NCBI GenBank assembly: GCA_017387565.1
Contig: JAFOEY010000011.1
Span: 46,024 to 110,023, forward strand
Length of the DNA: 64,000 nucleotides
Direction of reading: 5' to 3'
Origin: Lachnospiraceae bacterium
GTDB lineage: Bacteria; Bacillota; Clostridia; Lachnospirales; Lachnospiraceae
Shown: piece after piece, positions 18,878 to 27,392 of the stretch
Layout: the number at the start of each line of letters is the position of its first letter
Position numbering within the stretch: position 1 is the stretch's first letter
Notes under the pieces: generated by a model
What the model was told of the DNA's origin: nothing
The model's input: only the letters and a program-made list of their open reading frames with translations
Database searches by the model: none
Position numbers and translations under genes: made by a program

Positions 18878-20317
18878 TTATACCGGATAAGCTCCGTTTG
18901 CTGTATCAGCTTTTGTTAAATCTACTTTTTCCTGCTGAGCTTTACGATATTTGAAGAAATCTGCAGCAACCTGAGGGAATAATGCATAAGATAATACATC
19001 TTCTTCCTGCTGAGGTTCAAATCCTTTTTCAATCATTTCAGCCTTGATTGATTCAAGCTCGGGCTCTGTATGTCCGGTAGCTTCTGCAGAACGTGCTGTA
19101 GAACGTTTTTCACCCGGAATAACTTTGTTGATAACTTCTTCGTTCATGGGTTTTACGGTCTGACCATAGTTACCGCGAAGTAAGTCTTTGAATTCTCCGG
19201 TAGCCATTTTGTATCTTTCACCCATCAATACGTTGAAGATAGCCTGTGTCCCAACGATCTGAGATGAAGGTGTAACAAGCGGAGGCTCACCACAGTCTTT
19301 ACGTACTCTCGGGATTTCTTCCAATACTTCCTGGAATTTATCTTCTGCATGCTGTTCTTTTAACTGGCTAACCATGTTAGAAAGCATACCACCGGGTACC
19401 TGATAAAGTAATGTCTTGATATTTACACCAAGAACTTTGGTAGATAATAATCCGTTTGCTAAACATTCTTCTCTGTAAGGTGCAAAGTAGTTAGCGATTT
19501 CAGCAAGTAAGTTCTGGTCATATCCTGTATCATAAGGAGTTCCGCGGAATGCTTCAACCATAACTTCTGTTGCAGGCTGTGATGTACCTAATGCTAAAGG
19601 TGACATTGCACAGTCGATAACATCAACACCGGCTTCTACTGCTTTTAAGTAAGTCATGGAAGCAACACCGGATGTATAATGTGTGTGTAACTGAATCGGA
19701 AGTTTTGTAGACTCTTTTAATGTCTTAACAAGCTCTTCTGCTTTGTAAGGAACCAAAAGGCCTGCCATATCTTTAATACAGATAGAATCGGCACCCATCT
19801 CTTCGATGTCTTTTGCCATTTTTGCCCAATACTCAAGTGTATAAGCATCACCTAATGTATAAGAAAGGGCGATCTGCGCATGTCCTCTTCCTTCACGCTG
19901 TTTAATCTTGTTTGTTGCATCAACTGCAGCCTGTAAGTTACGGATATCATTTAAGCAGTCAAAAATACGAATGATATCGATACCATTTGCAATTGATTTT
20001 TCAACGAATGCATATACAACATCATCAGCATAAGGTCTGTAACCTAAGATGTTCTGACCACGGAATAACATCTGAAGAGGTGTATTTTTACATTTGTCTT
20101 TGATTTTTCTCAATCTGTCCCAAGGATCTTCTTTTAAGAAACGAAGGGAAGCATCAAATGTAGCACCGCCCCAGCACTCTAATGAGTTATATCCGACCTG
20201 ATCCAGCTTATCCAGAATAGGAAGCATAAAATCGGTAGGCATTCTGGTTGCGATCAATGACTGATGTGCATCACGTAATATAGTTTCCGTAATTTTTACG
20301 GGTTTCTGTTCTGCCAT
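18878..20317 (-). CDS. oadA: Biotin-dependent 5S-type carboxyltransferase (oxaloacetate decarboxylase alpha-like)
   Basis: A 479-aa carboxyltransferase of the OadA/PycB/transcarboxylase-5S family, moving CO2 between biotin and pyruvate/oxaloacetate. Seen: ETILRDAHQSL with the catalytic Asp, GGATFDASLRFL, the carbamylated Lys region ICIKDMAGLL and metal histidines in LHTHYTSG. The length stops before a biotin domain, unlike classic ~590-aa OadA, so it must use the separate biotin protein at 21684-22052. Start: ATG at 20317 with GGAGG 8 bases upstream; a TTG five codons earlier overlaps that site. It is the last gene of the pump operon, separated from the beta subunit by a structured spacer. 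Confidence 0.9.
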   Translation of the reverse strand: MAEQKPVKITETILRDAHQSLIATRMPTDFMLPILDKLDQVGYNSLECWGGATFDASLRFLKEDPWDRLRKIKDKCKNTPLQMLFRGQNILGYRPYADDVVYAFVEKSIANGIDIIRIFDCLNDIRNLQAAVDATNKIKQREGRGHAQIALSYTLGDAYTLEYWAKMAKDIEEMGADSICIKDMAGLLVPYKAEELVKTLKESTKLPIQLHTHYTSGVASMTYLKAVEAGVDVIDCAMSPLALGTSQPATEVMVEAFRGTPYDTGYDQNLLAEIANYFAPYREECLANGLLSTKVLGVNIKTLLYQVPGGMLSNMVSQLKEQHAEDKFQEVLEEIPRVRKDCGEPPLVTPSSQIVGTQAIFNVLMGERYKMATGEFKDLLRGNYGQTVKPMNEEVINKVIPGEKRSTARSAEATGHTEPELESIKAEMIEKGFEPQQEEDVLSYALFPQVAADFFKYRKAQQEKVDLTKADTANGAYPV

Positions 20318-20359
20318 TATTTTTTCCTCCAATAATTATAATTAATATTTTGTATTTAT

Positions 20360-20492
20360 ATTTTAAAGATTTGAACTCATAGCCCTGCGGGCTATTTCGT
20401 CGCGCTTCGCGCTTTATATGATTTCATCTACAAAACAGCTTGTATGCGAACATACGCTGTTTTGTATCTTAAAACATGCAAATCTTTAAAAT
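20360..20492. repeat. Inverted-repeat spacer between beta subunit and oadA-like gene
   Basis: Perfect 14-base ends, ATTTTAAAGATTTG at 20360-20373 and its complement at 20479-20492, enclose three further hairpins: GCCCTGCGGGC, CGCGCTTCGCGC and ACAAAACAGC/GCTGTTTTGT (20430-20439 with 20456-20465). The right arm contains the beta-subunit stop codon (20486-20488). It could set the mRNA stoichiometry of the alpha-like gene or be an inserted repeat. Confidence 0.8.
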
Positions 20493-21637
20493 ACCCCGAA
20501 GATCGCCATAAAGGTTCCGGCTGCTACCGCTGTACCAACAACACCGGCAACGTTCGGTCCCATCGCATGCATCAATAAGAAGTTTGTCGGATCAGCCTCC
20601 GCACCTACCTTCTGGGATACACGGGCAGCCATCGGAACAGCTGATACACCGGCTGAACCAATCAAAGGATTTACCTGACCTTTTGTTGCCACACACATAA
20701 TCTTACCGAATATAACTCCGGCAAACGTACCAAATGCAAATGCAATCAAACCTAATGCAACGATTTTTAAGGTATCCCAGTTTAAGAAAGCTTCTGCAGA
20801 AGTTGTAGCACCTACAGAGGTTCCCAAAAGGATAACGACAATGTACATCAATGCATTGGATGCTGTTTCCTGTAACTGTCTTACTACACCGGACTCTTTG
20901 AACAGGTTACCAAGCATAAGCATACCAACCAAGGGAGCGGTTGTAGGAAGAATCATACATACAACGATTGTTACAATGATAGGGAATAAAATCTTCTCTA
21001 ATTTACTAACGGGACGTAACTGACCCATTTTGATTTTTCTTTCTTTTTCTGTTGTAAACAGCTTCATAATCGGGGGCTGTATAATCGGCACCAATGACAT
21101 ATAGGAATATGCCGCCACGGCAATCGGTCCCAATAAAGCCGTCTGTCCCAGCTTACCAGCTAAGAAGATGGATGTCGGGCCGTCCGCACCACCGATGATA
21201 GAGATTGCTGCGGCTGCTTTGTCGTTGAATCCCATTGCAATAGCGCCAAAATAAGCTGCAAAGATACCGAACTGAGCTGCTGCACCCAATAAGAAACTCT
21301 TAGGGTTTGCAATCAAAGGACCAAAGTCTGTCATCGCACCTACACCCATGAAAATCAGGGAAGGTAAGATCGACCATTCGTCCAAAACATAGAAATAATA
21401 CAGTAAACCGCCGGTCTGTCCGTCACCAAAAGGTGTCATGATACTCGGATAGATATTTACCAGAAGCATACCGAATGCGATAGGTGTTAAAAGCAATGGT
21501 TCAAAGCCTTTAGCAATCGCAAGATAAAGAAATACACATGCAATTAAAATCATGAAATAGTTTCCGACAGTCAGATTAAAGAATGCTGTCTGATGAAGTA
21601 AATTGCTTAATGTATTTGATACATATGATATATCCAT
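20486..21637 (-). CDS. oadB: Na+-translocating decarboxylase beta subunit
   Basis: A 383-aa integral membrane protein of the OadB/MmdB/GcdB family with about nine to eleven membrane segments. It decarboxylates carboxybiotin and couples this to Na+ export. The family hallmark IIGGADGPTSIFLAGKL (about residues 147-163), carrying the Na+-binding Asp, is intact, as is the N-x-G-rich C-terminal region VGAEADPTNFLLMHAMGPNVAG. The start is the ATG at 21637 after AGGAGG. It pairs with the biotin carrier and delta subunit genes directly upstream. Confidence 0.94.
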   Translation of the reverse strand: MDISYVSNTLSNLLHQTAFFNLTVGNYFMILIACVFLYLAIAKGFEPLLLTPIAFGMLLVNIYPSIMTPFGDGQTGGLLYYFYVLDEWSILPSLIFMGVGAMTDFGPLIANPKSFLLGAAAQFGIFAAYFGAIAMGFNDKAAAAISIIGGADGPTSIFLAGKLGQTALLGPIAVAAYSYMSLVPIIQPPIMKLFTTEKERKIKMGQLRPVSKLEKILFPIIVTIVVCMILPTTAPLVGMLMLGNLFKESGVVRQLQETASNALMYIVVILLGTSVGATTSAEAFLNWDTLKIVALGLIAFAFGTFAGVIFGKIMCVATKGQVNPLIGSAGVSAVPMAARVSQKVGAEADPTNFLLMHAMGPNVAGVVGTAVAAGTFMAIFGVF

Positions 21638-21683
21638 CAATTTAACCTCCTGTTTTAGTAAAAAACCAATTAATTCATTTTAA

Positions 21684-22052
21684 TTAGTTTAATGTAGCAA
21701 GAACGGTACCTGCATCAACGGCATCACCTACAGAAACATTGATACTTGCTACAGTACCATCTTCAGGAGCAACCTGAGGAATTTCCATCTTCATAGCTTC
21801 CAGGATTAATACGGTATCACCTTTTTTCACTGCCTGTCCGACAGAAGCTTCTACTTTAAATACTTTACCTGCTGCACCGGCTTCAATCTTGATTCCGCCT
21901 GCTGCACCACTTGCTGCAGGTGCTGCGGGAGCTGCCTTAGGTGCTGCTTTGGGAGCTGCCTTGGGTGCTACTGCGGGAGCGCCTGTAGAAGCGCCTTCTT
22001 CTACTACTACATCATATACGTTGCCATTAACGGTAATGGTATAATTTTTCAT
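21684..22052 (-). CDS. Biotin carboxyl carrier (gamma) subunit
   Basis: A 122-aa biotin carrier. Residues 1-20 are a short structured start, 22-50 an Ala/Pro/Lys-rich flexible hinge (repeated PKAA), and 53-122 a biotinyl domain with the acceptor Lys in EAMKM (about residue 88). It shuttles carboxyl groups between the carboxyltransferase(s) and the membrane beta subunit. It is the type found in glutaconyl-CoA and methylmalonyl-CoA decarboxylases and resembles transcarboxylase 1.3S. It starts 18 bases after the delta-subunit stop. Confidence 0.94.
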   Translation of the reverse strand: MKNYTITVNGNVYDVVVEEGASTGAPAVAPKAAPKAAPKAAPAAPAASGAAGGIKIEAGAAGKVFKVEASVGQAVKKGDTVLILEAMKMEIPQVAPEDGTVASINVSVGDAVDAGTVLATLN

Positions 22053-22070
22053 CTTATTTTCCTCCTATAA

Positions 22071-22847
22071 TTAGGCTCTCTGCCATTTGTTTGTGCTTGC
22101 TCTTCTGATACTTCTGATTACCACACCATCTGTGCTGGCAGCGCCTTCACTTGCTGCGATTGCTGCTGCAATTACGGCAACTAATTCTGTATCATCAGAA
22201 AGCTCTTCATTTTCGATAATCTGTGCAATTGTATTGTCTACAGCGGCACTGGTGTTGCTACTGGTTTTCTTAGCTTTTTTATCAGCAATGGATTTTTCGA
22301 TTTTCGGAATAATTCTAAATGCAGAAATAATCCACATGATAAGAATTAATACCGCAAATACGGTACCCATACCCATCAGTGTATTTAATGCTGCTTTTGA
22401 CATTTTCTCACCAAGTGTATAGTTTGGTGAAATCATCATATCCGGAAAGATTGTCTCAGCATCACAATATAATTCAACCTTTGCATTTCTCTGACTGCCG
22501 ACAATTTCTACAGAAACGGTATACTCTTCATCTGTTCCGGAAACTACAGCTGATTCAGGAATTACAGACTTATAAAGGCCAAATTCATCTGAAGCAGATG
22601 CAAAAATCTCACATGCGGAGGCAAAAGCTTTTCCTGCTTCATCTCCGTAAACAGAAGAAAACTGTTTTGCATACTCGTCTGTCTGCTCGGAAAGAACCAC
22701 TTCATTAATAAAGGACAAAGTACCTTCTGCCATGACTGCAGCGTCATCAGACGTCAAAGAAAGGGTTTCTTTTTCTGCATTGCCGCATGCTGTTAATCCG
22801 AATGCACACATTACTGTAAGAGCTAAGGTTAACAAGAATTTTTTCAT
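22071..22847 (-). CDS. OadG-like delta subunit with lipoprotein-type N-terminus
   Basis: A 258-aa protein. The N-terminus is a lipoprotein signal (LTACGN lipobox, C21), followed by an extracellular domain (about 25-155), one membrane segment (about 163-183, GTVFAVLILIMWIISAF) and a cytoplasmic tail whose LVAVIAAAIAASEG and RASTNKWQRA are typical of OadG/GcdD C-termini. Classic OadG is only ~100 aa, so this is an extended clostridial form with an outside domain of unknown purpose. It should assemble the carboxyltransferase onto the beta subunit. Confidence 0.85.
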   Translation of the reverse strand: MKKFLLTLALTVMCAFGLTACGNAEKETLSLTSDDAAVMAEGTLSFINEVVLSEQTDEYAKQFSSVYGDEAGKAFASACEIFASASDEFGLYKSVIPESAVVSGTDEEYTVSVEIVGSQRNAKVELYCDAETIFPDMMISPNYTLGEKMSKAALNTLMGMGTVFAVLILIMWIISAFRIIPKIEKSIADKKAKKTSSNTSAAVDNTIAQIIENEELSDDTELVAVIAAAIAASEGAASTDGVVIRSIRRASTNKWQRA

Positions 22848-22865
22848 ATCTTATATCATCCTTTC

Positions 22866-24296
22866 TTATACAGTTCCATGTTTTTTCGCCGGACGATCAT
22901 CTCTTTTTGTAAAAAGCATTTCAAAAGCACCGATTACATATTTTCTTGTATCAGCGGCATCGATGATCTGGTCTACATATCCTCTCTTAGCTGCACCGGC
23001 TGCGCTAGTCTGAGCTTTTTCATATTCTTTTGCTTTTTCTGCAATCACATCTGCGCCCTGTCCGTCATAAATGATCTGAGCAGCAGTCTTTGCATCCATG
23101 GCACCAATCTGTGCACCATCCCATGCAATAGTAAGGTCAGCACCGATTGCTTTTGAATTCATGGCAACATAAGCGCTTCCCATAGCCTGTCCGATAATGA
23201 CATTTACTTTCGGAACGGTTGCATTGGCAAATGCATAAGTAAGTTTTGCAACTGCTTTTGCAATCTTCTTTTCAGAGCACATGGTTGCTTCAAAACCTTT
23301 TACATTTGTTAATGATAATACCGGAATGCTGAATGCATCACAGAAATTAATAAAATCTGCAGCCTTTTCAGCACCTTTTGCTGTTAATACTGCATCAAAT
23401 TTTTCTGCAACTTTACCTTCTTCATCAACAACTTCACAACGATTTGCCACAGCACCAACAGTAACACCGTTTAATTTGATAAATCCGGTTACCATTTCTT
23501 TTGCATATGCAGCTTTTGTTTCAAAGAACATATTGTCATCAGCAATAATTGATAATGCAACAGATGTATCACCTACACAGTTTGCAAGCTCAGCAGATGC
23601 GCGATTTAAATCATCGGTGCAATCTACATAAGATGCATCATCTTCATTGTTGCCGGGTAATAAAGAAACCAATGTACGAATCTGTGAAAGTACTTCTGCT
23701 TCTTCTGCAACAACATCAACAATACCTGCTTCTGCGCTCTGGAAATCTGCAGCAGCTGTATCGTTTTTCTCTGCATAGTTGCCATCTAATGCATTAGGAG
23801 AATTTACAAACAATTTTGCTTTCTTTGATTCCATGAAAGTAAAATCAGTTAATGTAGGGAATAATGCAAGTCCGCCGCCACAGGTACCAAAGATAGCCGT
23901 AATCTGGGGAATTACACCGGAAGCCAATGTCTGTTTCATGTAGATTTCACCAAATGCATTTAATGCATCGGTAGCTTCCTGTAATCTAAGTCCGGCTGAA
24001 TCGATTAAACCGATCACAGGTGCACCTGTCTTTAAAGCCAGATCATAGAGGTTGGCAATTTTCTTTGCATGCATCTCACCAACGGTACCGTTTAATACGG
24101 AAGCGTCCTGGCTGTAAACATACACAAGATTGCCATCGATTACTCCATAGCCGGTAATAACACCGTCCGAAGGAGTTTCTGTTTGTTTCAGATCAAAATC
24201 AGTGGCTCTGGCTGTTACCATTGCACCGATTTCAACGAAACTGTTGTCATCGAGTAAAGCTGCAATTCTTTGACTCGCTTGTGAAGAATTACTCAT
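22866..24296 (-). CDS. mmdA: 12S-type acyl-CoA carboxyltransferase (methylmalonyl-CoA decarboxylase alpha-like)
   Basis: A 476-aa protein of the carboxyl_trans/MmdA family, which moves carboxyl groups between biotin and an acyl-CoA. The two crotonase-like halves are visible: N half with GVITGYGVIDG, LIDSAGLRLQEA and the oxyanion site FGTCGGGLALFP; C half with PVLSLTNVKGF and IGQAMGSAYVAMNSKAIGAD. It is slightly shorter than standard MmdA (~510). The substrate is probably methylmalonyl-CoA or a related malonyl/glutaconyl-CoA; sequence alone does not choose. First gene of the operon, with GGAGG 8 bases before ATG. Confidence 0.9.
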   Translation of the reverse strand: MSNSSQASQRIAALLDDNSFVEIGAMVTARATDFDLKQTETPSDGVITGYGVIDGNLVYVYSQDASVLNGTVGEMHAKKIANLYDLALKTGAPVIGLIDSAGLRLQEATDALNAFGEIYMKQTLASGVIPQITAIFGTCGGGLALFPTLTDFTFMESKKAKLFVNSPNALDGNYAEKNDTAAADFQSAEAGIVDVVAEEAEVLSQIRTLVSLLPGNNEDDASYVDCTDDLNRASAELANCVGDTSVALSIIADDNMFFETKAAYAKEMVTGFIKLNGVTVGAVANRCEVVDEEGKVAEKFDAVLTAKGAEKAADFINFCDAFSIPVLSLTNVKGFEATMCSEKKIAKAVAKLTYAFANATVPKVNVIIGQAMGSAYVAMNSKAIGADLTIAWDGAQIGAMDAKTAAQIIYDGQGADVIAEKAKEYEKAQTSAAGAAKRGYVDQIIDAADTRKYVIGAFEMLFTKRDDRPAKKHGTV

Positions 24297-24435
24297 TTTT
24301 CAGACCTCCATTTTATATTAATAAAAAAAACAACTAGATTTGCGAATGGGCAGAGTAAACCCACTGACGCATCGTTTAGAGTATAACATAGAATTTGTAG
24401 CACTTCTAGATATAAATTTTATTTTTTTCAACAAA

Positions 24436-25911
24436 TTATTGTGATAAAAACTCTTGTAAAATATAGCATTTCAAGACTTTATCCAGACAATACCGGTATG
24501 TATATTTTCCAACACTGTTTTTTACCTTGATTGGAAATACCTTATAGACTTCATCATTAATATAAATTTTTTCATATCCGACAATCTCGTTTTTTTGAAC
24601 CGGTGCAGTCAGACAATCCTTCATTTCACACTCTGCTTTCACCTTATCCCAGTCTGCTAACAGACAGGAAACATCCTCTTTTTCCATATATAGTTCCGTT
24701 TCATCTTCGATTCCGTCCAAAACCGCCAGACTTTCCGGGATCTCTTCCTGTTCAATTTCGCGATACCGGTAATTCTCTATCCCGTAATTCATCATAGCTT
24801 TTGTATCTACCCATTTATAATTTTTATGTGGCGGCCAGCCACTTGCAAGAACAACCGAAACCAGTTTCATACCGTCTCTTTCAACCGCACCTACAAAACA
24901 GTACCCCGCTTTATTGGTAAACCCGGTCTTAATTCCAATTGCTCCGGTCATCATATCCAAAAATCTGTCTTTATTATTCACTGTAAAGCTTCTTTGCGTA
25001 GTAAGTTCGCAAAAAGATGCACTTCTTGTAGCAATCAGTTCATCAAACTCCGGATTTTGAATGGCATAGGCAGCTATCTTTGCCAGTTCATATGCCGTCG
25101 TAGAATGTTGTTTTCCGTCCACTTCAGCGTCCAATCCGTTTGGGGTAATAAAAAAAGTCTGGCTGCACCCCAAATCCCTTGCCTTCTGATTCATCATCTG
25201 TGCAAAGCCTTCCACACTCTGTCCGATATGCTCTGCAATTGCAACAGCGGAATCATTGTGTGACTCCAACATAAGAGATTTCATTAAATCCTTTAAATAA
25301 TACTGTTCTCCTTCCCTCATGCCAAGATGAACCTTGGGCATGGATGCTGCTTTTTTGGATACGGTTACCACGTCATCCGGATTTCCGTTTTCCAGTGCTA
25401 TAATTGCTGTCATGATTTTAGTTGTGGATGCCATGGGCATAATCTGATCTGCGTTTTTTTCATATAAAATACGATTGTTGGTCGCATCCAATAAAACTGC
25501 GGAAAGTGCATATAGTTTTACTTCCGGTTGTTCCACTTCACTCTCTGTCTGCTCCGGTTCACTCTCCGTCTGTTTCATTTCTCCCTCTGTCTGCTCCGGT
25601 TCACTCTCTGCCAGCTCCGGTTCTGTCTCCGTCTGCTCTAGTTCTATCTCTGCCTGCTCGATATTACTCTCCGTCTGCTCCGGTTCTATCTCTGCCTGCT
25701 CGATATTACTCTCCGCCTGTCCCAATTCATACCCTGTCTGCTCAACATTCGTTAATTCCATCTTACTTTCCGCCACATAATCGTTTGCCCGGGCAGATAC
25801 CGATGCATAGAGCAAAAAAATAAGATTAAAAAAAAGAAAAAAGCTCAAAAAAAGAAGCAGCTTCTTTTCCTGACCTTTTTGTCTTTTCTGTCTTTGTTTG
25901 AAATCCATCAT
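24436..25911 (-). CDS. Serine D-alanyl-D-alanine carboxypeptidase with Glu-rich repeat arm
   Basis: A 491-aa PBP5/DacF-type peptidase trimming the terminal D-Ala of peptidoglycan peptides. A basic N-terminus and membrane segment (about 18-40) export it. Residues 50-135 are tandem 7-8-residue units of the form ESEPEQTE, probably an extended spacer. The catalytic domain (about 137-385) has SxxK in MASTTKIMTA, SxN in ESHNDSA and KTG in IKTGFTNKAG. A C-terminal beta domain follows (about 390-491). The start is the ATG at 25911 after GGAG; an upstream GTG overlaps that site. Last gene downstream of scpB. Confidence 0.9.
   Translation of the reverse strand: MMDFKQRQKRQKGQEKKLLLFLSFFLFFNLIFLLYASVSARANDYVAESKMELTNVEQTGYELGQAESNIEQAEIEPEQTESNIEQAEIELEQTETEPELAESEPEQTEGEMKQTESEPEQTESEVEQPEVKLYALSAVLLDATNNRILYEKNADQIMPMASTTKIMTAIIALENGNPDDVVTVSKKAASMPKVHLGMREGEQYYLKDLMKSLMLESHNDSAVAIAEHIGQSVEGFAQMMNQKARDLGCSQTFFITPNGLDAEVDGKQHSTTAYELAKIAAYAIQNPEFDELIATRSASFCELTTQRSFTVNNKDRFLDMMTGAIGIKTGFTNKAGYCFVGAVERDGMKLVSVVLASGWPPHKNYKWVDTKAMMNYGIENYRYREIEQEEIPESLAVLDGIEDETELYMEKEDVSCLLADWDKVKAECEMKDCLTAPVQKNEIVGYEKIYINDEVYKVFPIKVKNSVGKYTYRYCLDKVLKCYILQEFLSQ
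25523..25745. repeat. In-frame tandem repeat coding the Glu-rich arm
   Basis: Imperfect repeats built on TCTGCTCCGGTTC and CTCTGCCTGCTCGATATTA, with larger 42-bp copies around 25640-25720. Unit lengths are multiples of three, so copy-number change would alter the arm length of the carboxypeptidase without breaking the frame. Confidence 0.85.
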
Positions 25912-25953
25912 CCGAATCACTCCGTTTTTTGTAAAGTATATTCAGATAGTTTC

Positions 25954-26526
25954 CTAAATATCCAATTTTAACTGAACTTCCTTTTCCGCCTGCTCACGAA
26001 ATTCTTCCATGCGATCTGTATTCATTTGCGGAAGCTCTTCTATACTGGTAACGCCAAAGGAGCGTAAAAACTGTTCTGTTGTACCAAACAAAATCGGTTT
26101 TCCGGGTGCATCCATTCTTCCAACTTCCGTAATCAGATCAAATTCAATCAGCCTGTTAATCGCATGATCACAACTGACACCTCGTATTTTTTCGATTTCT
26201 ATACGGGTTACCGGCTGCTTATAAGCCACAATGGACAAGGTTTCCAATAACGAATCTGTCAAAGTATATTTCCTTGGTGTTGCAGCAATCTTAATCAGCC
26301 AGTCATACATCTCCGGTTTTGAACACATCTGATAAGAACCATCCAGTTCCATAATGGTAACGCCTTTGGTTTCATCCTGATCATAAGTTTCTTTCATTTC
26401 TTTCAAAAGTGTCTTTACAGCTTTTGGTTTTAACTCTAAAACCTGCGCCAGTCTCTCGACCTCTACCGATTCTCCCATCGTAAACAAAACCGACTCTAAA
26501 ATTGCTTTTTGTTTTTCTTTATTCAA
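25954..26526 (-). CDS. scpB: Segregation and condensation protein B
   Basis: A 190-aa ScpB, the winged-helix kleisin-partner of the SMC-ScpAB condensin complex. The conserved middle section LSIVAYKQPVTRIEIEKIRG (about residues 97-116) and VGRMDAPGKPILFGTT (about 138-153) are diagnostic. The gene starts 2 bases after the scpA stop, so they are translated together. Confidence 0.95.
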   Translation of the reverse strand: MNKEKQKAILESVLFTMGESVEVERLAQVLELKPKAVKTLLKEMKETYDQDETKGVTIMELDGSYQMCSKPEMYDWLIKIAATPRKYTLTDSLLETLSIVAYKQPVTRIEIEKIRGVSCDHAINRLIEFDLITEVGRMDAPGKPILFGTTEQFLRSFGVTSIEELPQMNTDRMEEFREQAEKEVQLKLDI

Positions 26527-26528
26527 AA

Positions 26529-27278
26529 TTACGCTGCCTCCCTTGAGGTAATATAGATATCCTCAAAAGCATCTTCCTGCTCAATCATAATCACACCGGT
26601 TTTCATCAATTCCAGAATAACCAGAAATGTCACAATCACTTCCATCTTAGAATTTTGTTTTTCCAATAAATTGCGAAAACTGCAATGCTTCTGTAACCGA
26701 ATCAAATCCTGCACATAGATCATTTTAGCATCCATATCCACTTCGTCTTTTTCGATTTTTCCAAATTTGGAACGGATAGGATCAATCTTATCCTCACGCT
26801 TTTTCATGACACTTTCAAAAATAGTGCGCAGTCCTGCAAGATTCTGTCCGCCAATTAATTCGTCGTAATCAAGCGGTGGAACATATTCAGATACTTCTTT
26901 TGGCAAGGTACGCTCTTTAAACCACACTTTCTGCGCATCATGATACTTGTCCTTTAATTCAAAAGACATATATTTGTACATTTTGTATTCCAACAGTTTC
27001 TGTACAAGCTCTGCCCTCGGATCTTCTTCATTCCCTTCTTCATCAACCTCTTTTGGAAGAAGCATTCTGCACTTAATATCAATAAGGGTTGCAGCCATAA
27101 CCAGAAATTCACTCATGATATTCATGTCTTCATGGTGCAGATTTCTGACGTACTCCAAATACTGGTCCGTAATCTGGACAATTGGAATATCATAGATATC
27201 AACTTTATTTTTTTCAATCAGATGAAGCAAAAGATCCAGAGGACCTTCAAATACCTGTAATTTCACCGCCAGACTCAT
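26529..27278 (-). CDS. scpA: Segregation and condensation protein A (kleisin)
   Basis: A 249-aa ScpA. The N-terminus VFEGPLDLLLHLIEKNKVDI (residues 9-28) is the diagnostic kleisin SMC-neck-binding sequence, and the C-terminal winged helix includes FLVILELMKTGVI. It bridges the SMC heads and works with ScpB in chromosome compaction and segregation. Confidence 0.96.
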   Translation of the reverse strand: MSLAVKLQVFEGPLDLLLHLIEKNKVDIYDIPIVQITDQYLEYVRNLHHEDMNIMSEFLVMAATLIDIKCRMLLPKEVDEEGNEEDPRAELVQKLLEYKMYKYMSFELKDKYHDAQKVWFKERTLPKEVSEYVPPLDYDELIGGQNLAGLRTIFESVMKKREDKIDPIRSKFGKIEKDEVDMDAKMIYVQDLIRLQKHCSFRNLLEKQNSKMEVIVTFLVILELMKTGVIMIEQEDAFEDIYITSREAA

Positions 27279-27392
27279 AGCATTACCTCTTTCCGCGTAT
27301 ACAATGTCATTTCGTATATGCGCCAGATAATAATACTACATATTGTGTCAGATTGCAAGCATTAAACTAGATATGGTTTGTTATGTAAATCA

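Noticed and set aside
24330-24375. GTGGGTTTACTCTGCCCAT hairpin before mmdA as a riboswitch
   Set aside because: A single short stem with no conserved aptamer blocks that I recognise.
25475-25823. Two Cys/Ser- and Pro-rich plus-strand frames
   Set aside because: They are antisense readings of the Glu-rich repeat of the carboxypeptidase.
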